Source: Calliphora vicina
Lineage: Eukaryota > Arthropoda > Insecta > Diptera > Calliphoridae
Assembly (NCBI RefSeq): GCF_958450345.1
Contig: NC_088782.1
Coordinates: 63,454,501-63,518,500 of the forward strand
Direction of reading: 5' to 3'
DNA: 64,000 nucleotides
The position numbers and the translations under genes are program-made. Positions 35,249 through 47,049 of this stretch are shown here, one piece after another; positions within the stretch are counted from its first letter, which is position 1; each line of letters begins with the position of its first letter. Below the pieces are notes generated by a model, which saw only the letters and a program-made list of their open reading frames with translations, did not search any database and had not been told where the DNA came from.

Positions 35249-35429
35249 ATGAAACTATTACAATTATTCCTTGTGGTTGCAGGTATTGCTGCCGGTGTTT
35301 TGGGAGCTCCAGATGGTGTAAGTGTAAATCTTTTTGAGTTTAATTTAATTATTTTATTTCAATTCATAAATGTTTTTTCAGAATATATTGAATGGCATCC
35401 AAAATTCTGGTCAGATGTATGTACATTGA
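35249..35429 (+). CDS. Short secreted peptide F, cysteine-less NGIQNSG type
   Basis: Two exons, 35249-35317 and 35382-35429, with a 64-nt GTAAGT...CAG intron in phase 0, giving 38 residues. Signal peptide MKLLQLFLVVAGIAAGVLG, then APDG. Exon 2 encodes NILNGIQNSGQMYVH. A mature peptide of 15-19 residues is expected, depending on removal of AP. The order G-N-aliphatic...N-G...V-H recalls the Bomanin core but both cysteines are absent, so homology is only suggested. AATAAA at 35504-35509. An unspliced 65-codon frame also runs through the locus; the conserved splice sites in genes G and I argue for the spliced form. Predicted to be secreted; function unknown. Confidence 0.8.
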
Positions 35430-35690
35430 CCCAAATGGTTGGATGATGGACTAATAGTAATAACAATGAATTGAAACATTTGGAATTTTACACAAATTAT
35501 TGAAATAAAATGTAGAAATTACAAAATATTTAAAAATTATTATTAAGAATTTTAAAATATAAGAATTCATAAATATTTAGACACGACGCATGTTGCGGTA
35601 AAACAGGTCAAGAATGTCGCTTAATTAAAAGATGGGCGCTGATAATTATTTTTTAATGAATATAAATATTTTTATACGGTCCTTCCGTCT

Positions 35691-36227
35691 ATTTGTACAT
35701 GGTCCTTATTACCATTTTAAACAAATAGTTAATATATGTACATAGATAAATTAGCAAATTTTGAAATCGCTCTAAAAATATATGAGTTAGAGGTACTGTA
35801 GTACAATTACTTTTATACAAAATCTCAAAAAAAATCAAAAATGTATTTTTAACCGTTCGTAACTTTTTTTTAATAATTCGATTTTTATGACGAAAAATAC
35901 TTATTAAAGCTTAAAGTCCCACCAATTCAACAAAAAATCTTTCAAAAATCTTCATCCATTCAAAAGTTACAGATTTTTGATCCGAAAATGACCAAAATTT
36001 TCCACTGTGCACCGTCAGAAATTTATTTCAGTGCTTCTGTTCAAATACATATATTTCTTAAGAAAAACAGGATGGAAATGTTCTATTAATGAAACATTCA
36101 ATAACAACAAAAAAAATTGCAGATAACAAATAAATATATGAACGTATACGTGTTTTAAATTATCATAGATTTTTTGAATATTACGTATACGTCACACTGT
36201 ACACTGGATTAGAATCGCTTTTTTATG
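35691..36227. other. Gene-free AT-rich stretch
   Basis: No coding motif. It holds phrases found at other dispersed repeats (AAAAGTTACAGATTTTTG, CACTGTGCACCGTC). Confidence 0.35.
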
Positions 36228-36855
36228 ACGGGGCATATATTGATTTTGTCATTCCGTTTATAACACATCGAAATATTGGTGGTAGAAGCAAAAAGCATAT
36301 ATATTCTGGGTCCTCATAAGATCTAGTTATATCCGTCCGTCTGTCTGTATTTTAAAATCACGATAGGACCCAAACGAAAGGAGTTAGCTGTCTGAAATTT
36401 TCCACAAATTCTCTCTGTTTGATTGGTCCATGATTTTCATTCATAATTGCCTTATAATAATTCATATCGTGATAAAATTGGACATAAACAAGTTTTACAT
36501 GAACCAAAATAGTTATTTCCACTTTTGCAATATAATATAACCCCCTTATCAGGAAAATATTTGCTTTAAAAAAAATAAAAAAAATACTTACATACATACA
36601 CACAGCCTCAAAAGTGAGTAAACCCGCGAATGTTTTGATTTTTTTAGGATCATGAAAATCAATATAGTCCGACTTAAATCTTTTATTCAACTCAATCTCC
36701 AACAAACCGAAACATTAAAATTTTAATCGATGAATAAATTTTAGGATTTTCATTATCTTAAAAAAAATCAAATATTTTTTGGTGTATACTCAATTTTGAG
36801 GCTCACTGTATATACAAGATTCGATAAAGCCGACTATTACACTCTATCTTGTTTA
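36228..36855 (+). mobile_element. Mini-me/DINE-like element, diverged
   Basis: TTTTGTCATTCCGTTTATAAC, TATATATTCTGGGTCCTC, GTCCGTCCGTCTGTCTG, and a 3' end ATACAAGATTCGATAAAGCC...CTTGTTT. The frame 36358-36705 on the other strand lies inside it and is not supported. 36856-36990 holds a fragment related to the foldback E arms (AAATAATTCGATAGCTCG). Confidence 0.55.
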
Positions 36856-37164
36856 TTTTGGAAATAATTCGATAGCTCGTGAACGATCAGCCAGTGCTGA
36901 GGTGTTTCAGAATTGACCTGTACATAGTTGGGAACGAGCCTCATGGGCAGCCCTCCTAAGTTGCTCACATCCGGCCTACAAAATTTAAAAAAAACTCACC
37001 TGTTTTTAACCGAATATCAAATATTTTTATATTTAGTTAGTAAAGAATTTATCTTAAAAAACTTATACACACTATTCCAGCCAAAGCATATCTTTGCTCC
37101 AACAAATTATTAATTTTTTGATCACGTTAGCTTTTAAAATAATGTCAGATATTATCTTTTCTAA

Positions 37165-37870
37165 ATCATTAATATTCAACTGTTATTTCTGTCAAAATGG
37201 TCAACGAAAACAAAGTACATACAAAAACAATTACATCTTTTTTCAAAAAAAATCCAATATGGATTTTTCATCGTCAAACTATTTTTAAAGCAATTAAACA
37301 AGATAAGGAAGACATGAGCGTTGAAATAGAACCTGGATCACGAAGAAAGAAATAATGGTAAGGCAAAATAAGTGGAACAACTCTTTCGAAAAGCACAGAA
37401 CACTTCTATCAGAAAAGTAGCTCATAAAGTTCAATGCTCTAATTCTTTTGTGTCAATGGGTTTATATCGTAAAAAGTTAAGAAAGTTCCAGATCACAATG
37501 CGGTAAAGAACTAGAAGCAAGCGAACAAATTGATGATGAAACTTTCCACAACTTCCGAGTCAAGATTTCCGAGTAATGTTCAAGAATAATATCGGACAAA
37601 AAAACAAACAAACTTCTACAAGAAGATTCTTCTGTGGCAAGCCATTTGCAGTTCTGGCAAAAGGAATCAATTATTTGTGACACCAGACACGAGACACACA
37701 GAAAAATATTTTACAGAGTGTCTACAAAAACTTATTTTAAATTTCTTAAAACAGCACGGAGTGTCTTCATATTTCTAGCCTGATTTAGCACCACGCTACT
37801 ATGCAAAACAAGGCATTTGAGTGGTATTCAAACATGTTTTGATCCAAAAAAGAAGCCTACAAAAATATGT
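37165..37870 (+). pseudogene. Relic of a Tc1/mariner-superfamily transposase
   Basis: Reading across several frames gives recognisable order. There is a helix-turn-helix-like piece (ISIRK-type NTSIRKVAHKVQCSNSF) near 37395-37445 and, after ~300 bp, a PDLAPRYYAK piece near 37780-37815, similar to the WPDLA.AHYA catalytic region of mariner-like transposases. At least four frameshifts and stops break it. The short frames 37094-37288 and 37477-37683 are shadows. Confidence 0.5.
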
Positions 37871-37879
37871 AAAAAATTT

Positions 37880-38150
37880 AATGAGTATCGATTTATAATT
37901 GGCTCTGTCTCCCATACAAGATATGCCCCGATAAAACCTGCATTCTCACAAATACCTATATTATATGTGTTTCAAGACAAATCTCTACACGAATAATGTT
38001 TGTACAAAAAATATTTTCTAACAAAGAGAGCTCTAGTCAATAATTGACCCCGACTCCAATACAAATATCCTCCCGGATAAGGATCTTACCTCTTAGAAAT
38101 CTCTTAAACATTTGGTTCTGGAGATACATTTGAGAATATTTGATAAGTTT
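37880..38150 (-). repeat. Decayed DINE central-repeat units
   Basis: Phrases such as TATAATTGGCTCTGTCTCCC and GACTCCAATACAAATATCC fit diverged central units. Very degraded. Confidence 0.35.
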
Positions 38151-38156
38151 TACTTA

Positions 38157-38831
38157 AGGTATTTATAGACGGCAATACTGAGTATTAATATTTGTCAAAA
38201 ATTCAAGTATCATAATACAATTTCATCGTCTAAATAAAATTTGTATTAGATTTTCAAAAAATACGAATAATTTTTTGGATTTACGGTCCGTATTCAAAAT
38301 TTGTTTAAGTCCCGGTCCACACTGTGAAACAGTTGCTGCAAAACATTTTTAAATTCTCTTTTGAAACTGCATTTGTGTCCACACGGTGAAGTTTTTGCTT
38401 TTCAGTTTTTGACATTTCTGTACAGAACGAATATGAACGAATAAATGTGGATGACATACTCAACAAAAACTTCATGTACATGAAACAGAGTACACTTTTC
38501 CATTCCTCTTTCCCTTTTCAAACTCAAATGTTTTGCAGCAAATGTTTCACAGTATGGATGGGGACTAAAACAATTCAAAAACTTTTTATTTTCATATGTA
38601 TCGGGTATGTAATTTTAAATACAAATAAGACAAACAAAAAAGCCAAGAAAATATAAAACAAAAATAAAGTTTTCATAAAAATATCAATCAACAAAGAAAT
38701 AAAATATTTGTAATACTATCGTGTAAACAATAAATGTTTTTTCGAAAAGATTTTTTGAAATATCGTATGGTTTCAATAATATTTTAAATTTGAAAAGTGT
38801 TAATACTCAGTATTGCCGTCTATAAATACCT
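38157..38831. mobile_element. PIF/Harbinger-type MITE
   Basis: 675 bp with ~31-bp terminal inverted repeats (AGGTATTTATAGACGGC, then AATACTGAGTATTAA) and a TTA duplication (38154-38156 and 38832-38834). 3-bp TTA/TAA duplications are typical of PIF/Harbinger. The frame 38447-38656 is inside and unsupported. Confidence 0.65.
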
Positions 38832-38919
38832 TTACCAAATGATTATTTTACTAAACCTTATGAAGGATGGTTTATAATTTACTCAAACTCCCATAAAGGG
38901 TTTTCCAAATAAGTATTAT

Positions 38920-39243
38920 TTGAATCGGTTATAGAAACAAAATTAGTTGATAATATAGGAAATGATATACAAATCTAAAATTCAAACTTGACGGGTTATG
39001 GTTTAGTGAATGCGTATTTAAAAGTGATAATCAATGTTACTATTTCCTTATTGCAATGGTACTTTTTGAATATTTTATAATAATAAACCTAAAAATTTAA
39101 AATTAGGAACACATTTTGCATTTTCTATAATAATGGACCCAGAAATATGAAATTAGACATTTATAATTAGATTCACAAAGTGAGACTTGATAGTACTATT
39201 TCTTTCTTCTAATTGGGGTGGCGAAGCGCACCGGGTCAGCTAG
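38920..39243 (+). mobile_element. Helitron 3' fragment
   Basis: Ends GGGGTGGCGAAGCGCACC, then GGGTCAGCTAG followed by T, matching the 3' end of 22489-24339. Confidence 0.6.
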
Positions 39244-39259
39244 TTTCTATATAAAGTTA

Positions 39260-40721
39260 AAGAAACCAATTTCGGTTAATCGACACAAATTAATCGGTTT
39301 ATTTGTTATTTGAAAATCGACAATTTTGAATTCGAAATTACAGTTAACCGACCGGAATTAATCGGTTAACCGATTAACGGTTAATCAATTGAATACCCTA
39401 ATACTTATACTTATTTACTAGGGTATTCGAATTATTATATTTTTCTCTTGTTCGAATAAAACGAATAATTCGAATAAGACATTTTAACTTGTTCGAATAA
39501 TTCGATCACACGTTTAAAATTAATCGAATTATTCGAATAATTTAATTTTTTTAAAATAAGTAAAGAATGAAGTTTTGATGTCGGTTTTTTAATATTTTAT
39601 TGTTAAATAAAAACAAGAAATAACGTTAAAGTTAAGAATTCAAGTATTGATAATGTTAAAAAACATTCGAAAACAAAGTCCTTCATTAAATTTTCAACAG
39701 ATATATTCTGATCAGATTAACTCTCGAACAATCAACAAAACAATTGTCTAGCAAACCCATTAGTTTCCGTTTTGGAGCTATGCTTTAAAAAATTTGAGCT
39801 AGTTGGATAAGATCCTGAATTCAAATACAATATAAACGTATTAAGAACTTTTTTATGTCGATCATTAATTCGGGTTTTAAATTGAGTAACTAATTCTTTA
39901 GTAAATTAATTATTCACTATTTCTAAATTATTTATAACAAATTGTATTATACATCAAGCTCTATCAACGTTGCCGAATCTTTGTTTAATAAAGTGGTCTT
40001 GGGGAATTACACAATATAGGGAATCTGTCCAAAGTTTGATATCATTTTCAGTGAACGTGGCTAATTTGAAGGCAGGCAGTGCATGATTGACGCATTTACA
40101 AATACGCAAAAAGTTTATTACCATGTTAGACAAAGATATTCAACGATGTTCAAAATCATGTATAAGACGAACTCCATGCTTTTCTTGCAACAAAACATTA
40201 GTTTGCAATATTTGTATTTATCATTCGATTTATTAAATATTTTGCAAAACATATATTTTAAAATCATGGCCTTCATCTATTTCAATGTAATCTTTATAAA
40301 TGTCATCCTCAACATCATTTTCGACGACCATTTCAAAATCACATTCTCCATGACATTCAACTCCACTTTAATCTAAGTTAATATTTTGATTATTAATTGC
40401 GATTCTTCTAATATTTCGCCAGCTAAATAACTAATATTTTATTCCGTACCTTTTATTTTCATTGGTTCAAGTCCTAAGTTAAAAATTTTGAAAGATATGT
40501 TTTTAGAATTGTAACTTCTTGCAGTAATATTTATATATTTATAGAAGGAGCTATTGGAACACTCAAGTACAGTGATCGAAAGTCCCTTTGTATTTTGTTA
40601 TTTGTCGAATTTCAGAAACAATACAATTTTTGTGAGTCATTATTACTTATTTAAATTTGAAATTATGAAAAATTTTAAGCAATTTAATAAATTTAAAAAT
40701 ATATGAACATTTATTCGATTA
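39260..40721. other. TTAATCG/TTCGAA simple repeats and unassigned sequence
   Basis: 39275-39400 carries GGTTAATCG and TTAACCGA repeats shared with 16970-17070. 39420-39560 carries GAATAATTCGAATAA repeats, echoed at 45830-45930. 39560-40720 has no gene I can support; the 97-codon frame 40083-40376 is Phe/Ile/Asn-rich and lacks motifs. Confidence 0.4.
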
Positions 40722-41545
40722 TCTATATATATAAAAGAGTAACGTGACTGACTGACTGACTGACTGATTCATTCATCATCGCACAGCCCAAACCGCTAAA
40801 GCTAGAAACTTGAAATTCGGGTAATGGGTTCCTTTTACAATATGTAGATCCACTAAGAAGGGATTTTTGGAAATTCGGTCGTTAAGGGGGACAAATGGGG
40901 CAAAAACGGGTAAAACCTGTACCTCTATATCTCCAAAACAAATAAACTTAGAAATAATATTTTAAATGCGTCCGCCTGTAATCAAAAAAAGAGCCGACAG
41001 GTGTTTGGTACTTTTTTGAAATTCAAAATTCAAGTGGCCATATGGGGTAAAAATAGTCCCCGTAGAACCCTCTGTTAACATGTATATCTCCTACATAAAT
41101 AAACATAGAAATATTATATTGAATGTATCTGGCTCAGATCAATAAAAACTAGAAATCTTTTTGGTACTTTTTTGAAATTCGAATTCCTAAGGCCTCAAAA
41201 TTGTTTTCTTTTTTGGTACTTTTTTATCAAAATGTATTTTCTCACTAACAATTCCATGAACTATTATTTTCAAATAGTACGTATTACTAGGTACTTTTTT
41301 GAAAATTATTTCTTCACGGGGGACAAAAAACGGGATAAAAACGGAGATTTGATATTATTTATTCAATTTAAAAATAAAAAAAGATAAAATATTCTTCCAA
41401 CCACACAAAAAAGAATCCACAACATGCTATTCGGAAGTCAAATACAAATGGGTAAAAAGGGCCAAATTTCAGTACACTTATATTGGTACTTTTTTGAAAT
41501 TCATTTCTACTATTCTATTCAAGTAGTTTTATTTTTTTTTTTCAA
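40722..41545 (+). mobile_element. Helitron 5' fragment
   Basis: Starts TCTATATATATAAAAGAGTA after an A, followed by GACTGACTGACTGACTGATTC and CATCATCGCACAGCCCAAAC. This is the reverse complement of the 5' part of 22489-24339. The frame 41172-41387 lies inside. Confidence 0.6.
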
Positions 41546-41560
41546 TAAAATTGTTTTGCC

Positions 41561-41632
41561 ACCACTGAGATTCGAACCGATGTAGTTCGGCTACAGTTCA
41601 GTAGTCTAAACCCTTAGCCTACACCAGAATGT
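41561..41632 (-). other. tRNA-like sequence (pseudo-tRNA or SINE head)
   Basis: On the minus strand, GGTGTAGGCTAAGGGTTTAG resembles an A-box region and ATCGGTTCGAATCTC is a good B box at the right distance. The acceptor halves do not pair cleanly. More likely a pol III promoter relic than a working tRNA. Confidence 0.35.
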
Positions 41633-42082
41633 TTATTTTCATGTTTAGAATACTAATTTTATTTTAAAATATATAGTTTTTCACCCTATTCACCATTAGT
41701 TGAATTCTAATGGTGTTGAAAATTCCAATAGTACAGACACAAACCTTAACCTTTTTTGTAAAAATTATTATTTTCACCTTATTCAATAAATTTAAAATTT
41801 ATTCAACATACAGTTATATGAAATGTATATGGGAATTTATGAGGGAAAATATTAATAACAGTGTTGTAAATATAGTTGGTTTAATGCTATTTGAAATGTT
41901 ATAGTTTTATTTGATAAAAAACTACAAAACAAATTATTTTGTTGAAATGTGAAACAAAACAAAAAATATTCATAAAAATATATTCATTAAAGCATTTCTC
42001 AAGAAAAAATCACGTGTTTATTCCTATTCGCTAAAATAAGAATTTTGTTCTCGCAAAATTTAATAACAATTTCAGTAAATTA

Positions 42083-42545
42083 AGGTCCTCATTTTATAAA
42101 ACAAAACGTTTGGAAGCGTAAGCAATTTGTATGAAGAATACTGGGAAAAAAGTTTAAAACTTATTTCCAAAGAATTTTATTTTAACGTTTGTCGTTTCGT
42201 TTTATAAAATTAGACCCTAAAAAAATTAAAATGTAAAGCACTATGTGTATCTATGAGTAAATCATTATTTATACTCTATTTATCAAGTTTATAAAATCAA
42301 CTTATATCTCACTCAAATGTAGTATTAGAAACTTTTTATAAATTTAAAAAACAGAATTTACGCAATATGTGTCTCTATGATTAAAACCTTATTCATATTC
42401 AATTTATCAAAAGATTATAAAACAAATTTAGGGCCTCATTTTATAAAACGCAACGACAAACGTTAAAATAAAATTCTATGGAAATAAGTTTTAAACTTTT
42501 TTCCCAGTATTCTTCATACAAATTGCTTACGCTTCCAAACGTTGA
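42083..42545. mobile_element. Two opposed copies of a ~135-bp MITE
   Basis: 42083-42220 has inverted ends GGTCCTCATTTTATAAAAC and GTTTTATAAAATTAGACC. 42429-42545 repeats its interior in reverse (ACGACAAACGTTAAAATAAA, GCTTACGCTTCCAAACG). The pair makes a large dyad. 41633-42082 and 42546-42974 show no gene. Confidence 0.55.
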
Positions 42546-42974
42546 ACAAATTTTGTATGAAAAAAATTCAAGTTTAAAACCTTATTACCAGTATTCTTCA
42601 TACAAATTGCACGCTTTATAAAAAAAAACATTTTTTTAGATAATAACAAATAAATTTTCGCTTAAATAAAATCGTTTACACAAACATTTATTTAAATATT
42701 TTTATTTCGATGAATAGACAACACTATTTACATATAACCGTCAACTCATTTGAAAAAAAATAGTTGTGTAATAATAAGTGCTCAAATTTTATAAATTCAA
42801 TTAAAAGAAAAAATTCTACGTTACTTAGAAATGTAAGTTTTTTAATTTCATATTCCATATATATATATTAATCTTCATTAAGTTTTATTACGTTTTTATC
42901 GTGTAAATAAAATGTATATGTACATACATTCACACCACAATTTTTAAAATTTTAAAAAATGATATGCTATTACT

Positions 42975-43194
42975 TAGGTCATATTGTCATAATGTCCTTA
43001 TTGTCATAATGTCCTAATATATTATGATAGTTTAAACAATTTTTGTTGTGTTTCAAACAATAATGTTCTAAACTAATAAGACTTTTTGAACTATGTTCAT
43101 TGTTTTGTCATAAAATAACACCTTTTTTGAAGCACAACAACAATTTGTTTAAACTATCATAATATATTAGGACAATCAGACCGTTTGAATACCC
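42975..43194. mobile_element. Second copy of the GGGGTATTC MITE
   Basis: Matches 5865-6107 through GTCCTAATATATTATGATAG and the right end GAATACCCC. The left terminus is degraded. Confidence 0.6.
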
Positions 43195-43419
43195 CAAATA
43201 TGTTGAAAGTGTGTTAAAAAAAATATTTTTACTGAAATTTGATTTCAACTATTGGGTATATGACTCAAAAATGTGGGATTTGCTATAGGTGGCGTATCTT
43301 TTGAACCCCTTTTTTAATTTTTAATAACTTTTATATCACTCTAAAGGGTATATATCTGTCATTCATCCTCGCTTAGTTATTGAACATTATGTGTAAACAA
43401 CAAAGTTTTTTTTGTCGAA

Positions 43420-43800
43420 TTTTGTGCCAACAAAGCGTCATATGTGGAAAGTTTAGCTTTACTTCTTTCATTTGAAAAACGTGCCGCAGAAGTACACATA
43501 GATCACCAAAGCTTATGGTGAACGTGTTCCATCGGTTTCAACGTGCAAGAGATGGTGCATGTTCAGAAGTGATGATTTTGAAACGGAAGGCCCAGGACAA
43601 GCAAACAATTTGAAAACCAAGATTTGGAGGCATTAATCCGTGAATGTTGTTGTCAAACTCAACATGAGCTTGCAATATCATAGGGAGATACTCAAGAAGC
43701 AAAACGTTTGCAAGCAGCAGGATTTGTCAAAAAAAAGGCAAATTGGGTACCATACGAATCGAAGACGAGATACCTTGAAAAGCGATTTAGCATTTCCGAA
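43420..43800 (+). pseudogene. Mariner transposase relic (N-terminal part)
   Basis: Recognisable pieces in three frames: YGERVPSVSTCKRW, FETEGPGQ, DLEALIRECCCQTQ, then AANWVPYES-type text (KKKANWVPYESKTR) and LEKRF. These match the HTH region and the WVPH-like linker of mariner transposases. Stops and frameshifts separate the pieces, and the catalytic domain is missing. Confidence 0.65.
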
Positions 43801-44149
43801 ATGACGTTTGAACTAACAGTTATTTAATAGTATTTTTGATTTTCATAAACATAGAAAATTCTAAAAGTTAGAATGTGAGTTTCTATGAGACTTAAAAACC
43901 AATTACTACTACTATTTATTATCTATCTTCTGGCTGTAATTTTTATTTTGGCTTAAACAATGGATGTAAATTGAGACAGTTGTAAATATACATATATGAT
44001 TAAAGTAAGAATATTTATTGGTAATTGGTGAACACTTATTTGTCCATCTGAGTGTATGTACGACTGTTAGTTGAAATTAATTTTCCTAAGAAGATCAGAA
44101 AAATATTTTGTGCTTTTTCAAATATATTTTTGAATTATAGAATAAATGC

Positions 44150-45300
44150 AGAATCCCACAAGATTCATCTGCCAATCTTCTCCCATTTCCAAGAAATTTA
44201 GATTCATTCTCCAACTCGCACTGTTAAAGGTTATGACCATGGACGATGGTAGACTAACAGCCTATGTATAAATTCCATCATGTTCCATCCGCCCATCTTT
44301 TCCCGTTTTCCTAGAATTCGGATTCAGCCTCCCAAGTATATTAAATTTTGATTTTGGTCAAAATTAAAAAATTATTATCAAAACTCGCTCTGTTAAATAT
44401 TATGACCACAGATTATCATAGTGGGACAGTTTATCTATAAATACCAGCAAGTTCATTCCACCTATCTTCTCCCATTTCCAACAAATTTAGATTCATCCTC
44501 CAAAAACATTTTAATTTTCGAAAAATTTAATTTTCCCATCTTCTCCCGTTATACAGGATTTTAGATTCATCCTCCAAAAAATTTAAATTTTCGAAACATT
44601 TAAATTTCTCTATCAGAACTCGCACTGTTAAAGGTTATGACCACGGACCATGATAGACCATCTTCTCCCATTTCCAAGAAATTTAGATTCATCCTCAAAC
44701 AAAATTTAAATTTTCGAAAAATTTAAATTTCTTTATCAGAACTCGCACTGTTAACGGTTATGCCACGGACCATGATAAACCAACACCCAACCTAAATATT
44801 CCAGCAAGATTCATCCGCCCATCTTCTACCATTTCCAAAAAATTTAAATTCTTCCTCCCAAAACTTGCACTGTTAAGGGTTATGACCATGGGTTATGATA
44901 GAAAAACACCTTGGCTATAAATTCAAGCAAGTTCCTTCTGCCCATCTTCTCCCGTTATAAAAGAATTTAGAATCATCCTCAAAAAAATTTAAATTTTCGA
45001 AAAATTTAAATTTCTCTAGCAGAACTCGCACTGTTAAAGGTTATGACCACGGACCATGATAGACCAACACCCTACCTAAATATTCCAGCAAGATTCCTCC
45101 GCCCATCTTCTCCCATTTCCAAGAAATTTAGATCATCCTCCCAAGAAATTTAAATTTCCGAAAAATTTTAATTTCTCTATCAAAACTCGCACTGTTAAGG
45201 GTTATGACCATGGGTTATGATAGAAAAACACCTTGGCTATAAATTCCAGCAAGTTCCATCTGCCCATCTTCTCCCGTTTTCCATGAATTTAGATTCGTCC
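44150..45300 (+). repeat. Satellite-like tandem repeat, ~120-170-bp units
   Basis: At least seven units are marked by CCCATCTTCTCCCATTTCC (near 44168, 44292, 44459, 44658, 44818, 44941, 45102, 45264) and CTCGCACTGTTAA...TTATGACC (near 44217, 44385, 44622, 44742, 44865, 45023, 45186). Unit length varies through loss of AAATTTAGATTCATCCTCC pieces. No coding frame persists across units. Confidence 0.7.
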
Positions 45301-45999
45301 ATCCATAATAATTAAATTTTAAAAATTCCGCAAAAGTATAAAACTATGTTTGACATTTATGATTTGACTTAGTATTTGGAAAAAACGGGAGATTAGTTCC
45401 CGTTTCAATCATTAGTGGTACATTAGGTTCAACCGTGTGGTTATTATTCCATTTTGAATACACTTTCCTTGATTTACAATGTTTAACGGTGTCATGTAAA
45501 CTTTTAAACATAACTCTGTTAACTCAACTGGTTTGTGTCTAGGGTTATAAATTTCGAAATTTAACTTCACACACATTATTAAATTAGTATATCTTTATCT
45601 ATCTACTATTAATATTTGCAATTATTATTATGAATTTTCAATTACGCAAGCAGTTTTGAGATGCTTTAATACTTCAAAATATCATGGACTACAAACAATT
45701 GTAAGGTGTATTTACTTTACGCAATAATTAAAATTTCTATAATAAACATTTTAAAATAATTTACGTAGTTGTTTTGTTATTTCCAAATTTTTTCGCTAAC
45801 GAAGTAGCGGGTTGCATGCTAGTTCTACATAAAATTGTTCGAATTATTCGTTATTCGAAAATGGCAATTTTTAAATTATTCGTAAGAAACTATTCGATTA
45901 ATCGAACGATCATTAGTATGAATCGTATGAATACCCTATTATTTACCCTCATTCACCAGTTTTATTGGAGGAGGGTATAAACACTATTAGTAGTTTATA
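45301..45999. other. Gene-free spacer
   Basis: Unassigned AT-rich sequence. 45948-45982 carries a DINE-type 5' hairpin remnant (CCCTCATTCACC...GGAGGGTATAA). The frame 45774-45980 overlaps the TTCGAA-rich repeat and is unsupported. Confidence 0.4.
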
Positions 46000-46319
46000 C
46001 AGTTTTATAGTTTCTATAAACCCAACTGGAATTTCAACATCTTAGTGGTTAAAATCGCATTATATTAATACAAATTATTCACTTATTATATTATGAATCA
46101 TGTTGATATTTCCATACTATTTACAAGCAATGCCGACCATATCGAGCTCTTAGCGTTAACTTATTATTGCAAGCGATAAAATACAAATTTTAAAGAATAC
46201 GATTTTCTGTTTAATTTTCAAGTATTTCAAGGATCCGATAAAGAGGCTTAATAACTTGGATGTAATATATTGGCTTTCACTGGCCTTATATGGAAGCCAA
46301 ACTTTGGTCAATGTCCAAT

Positions 46320-46874
46320 TAGAGATGCCAAACGGGGAATCCCGTTCCCGAAAATTCCGGGGTTTACGGGATTTTCTAAATCCCGAAGCCCGAGATTTTT
46401 AATTTTTTTAATTCCGTTTTCTTTTTAAAATAAAAACACTATTTTTTTTTACTAAGGTACTGTACATTAGGCTGGGTCGATTTGTAAGGACGATCAAAAA
46501 TAAAAAATCGTATAGCAAAAACGCAATCTACGGAAAATTATAAGAAAGTTTCCCCAAGAAACCATAGGTCTAAAATCAAATCCTATCTTGCGCATTTTGT
46601 CTTTTATCCAGTAAAAAAAACTATTAAAAAAAATTCATACTGAAATATCATTGGATAAACAACGAAATGCGCAAGATAGGATTTAATTTAAGACCTATGG
46701 TTTCTTGGGGAAAATTTCTTAGTATTTTATGCTTTTTAGTGACTAATAAAAATTTAATTTCAATTCTAAAGACATAATTATGTACGTTTATTTCTTATAA
46801 TTTTCGGGATTTAAGATTTCCCGAAAATCCCGAACACCGGGATTTTCAAAAATCAGTACCGATTAGCATCTCTA
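46320..46874. mobile_element. hAT-type non-autonomous element 2, in the promoter region of gene G
   Basis: 555 bp with ends TAGAGATGC...GCATCTCTA and an exact 8-bp target duplication TGTCCAAT (46312-46319 and 46875-46882). Subterminal GGGATTTTC repeats match element 1 (28539-29552). An inner palindrome (AAGAAACCATAGGTCT...AGACCTATGGTTTCTT, 46550-46715) is present. The paralogous units lack it. It ends 76 bp upstream of the TATA box of gene G. Confidence 0.78.
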
Positions 46875-46950
46875 TGTCCAATACATTGGAACGTTACAAA
46901 CATTATCACAAACCAATAATATCTAATGAGGTGTAGGGTGAACTAACTTG

Positions 46951-46987
46951 TATATAAAAGATGTGAAAAAAAATTAGAACTTACAGT
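46951..46987 (+). promoter_or_regulatory. Core promoter of peptide gene G
   Basis: TATATAAAAG (46951-46960) and ACAGT (46983-46987), spaced as in gene F. The leader has AATAAAGTTTATAGCGG. Confidence 0.7.
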
Positions 46988-47049
46988 ATTCAAAACTATT
47001 GCAATAAAGTTTATAGCGGAAAAAGTTATACGAATTTAATTAAAGAAAT

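Larger units (their letters stand above)
34610..35690 (+). repeat. Peptide-gene unit F
   Basis: The ~1-kb duplicated unit begins near AAGTCACAAACAGTAAAAG. It contains TGAATCATGTTGATATTTCC, GACCATATCGAGCCCTT and the TATATAAAAG promoter, and ends with GTTGCGGTAAAACAGG and ATGAATATAAAT. Further units are G (46000-47410), H (47520-48463 plus 50109-50250), I (part at 55288-55320, then 58151-59250), J (59385-60480) and K (63766 to the edge). Confidence 0.7.

Noticed and set aside
35249..35446. Unspliced 65-codon version of gene F
   Set aside because: Donor GTAAGT, acceptor CAG and the matching spliced exons in G and I show that this reads through an intron.
40083..40376. 97-codon frame
   Set aside because: Composition (Phe, Ile, Asn, Lys) is what AT-rich DNA gives by chance; no motif, no paralog. 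I also considered a hAT transposase on the opposite strand but could not find its motifs.
39419..45940. A 6.5-kb element bounded by AGGGTATTC and GAATACCCT
   Set aside because: The terminal match is short (~10 bp), the flanks are TTCGAA-type simple repeats, and the interior is a mix of unrelated elements.
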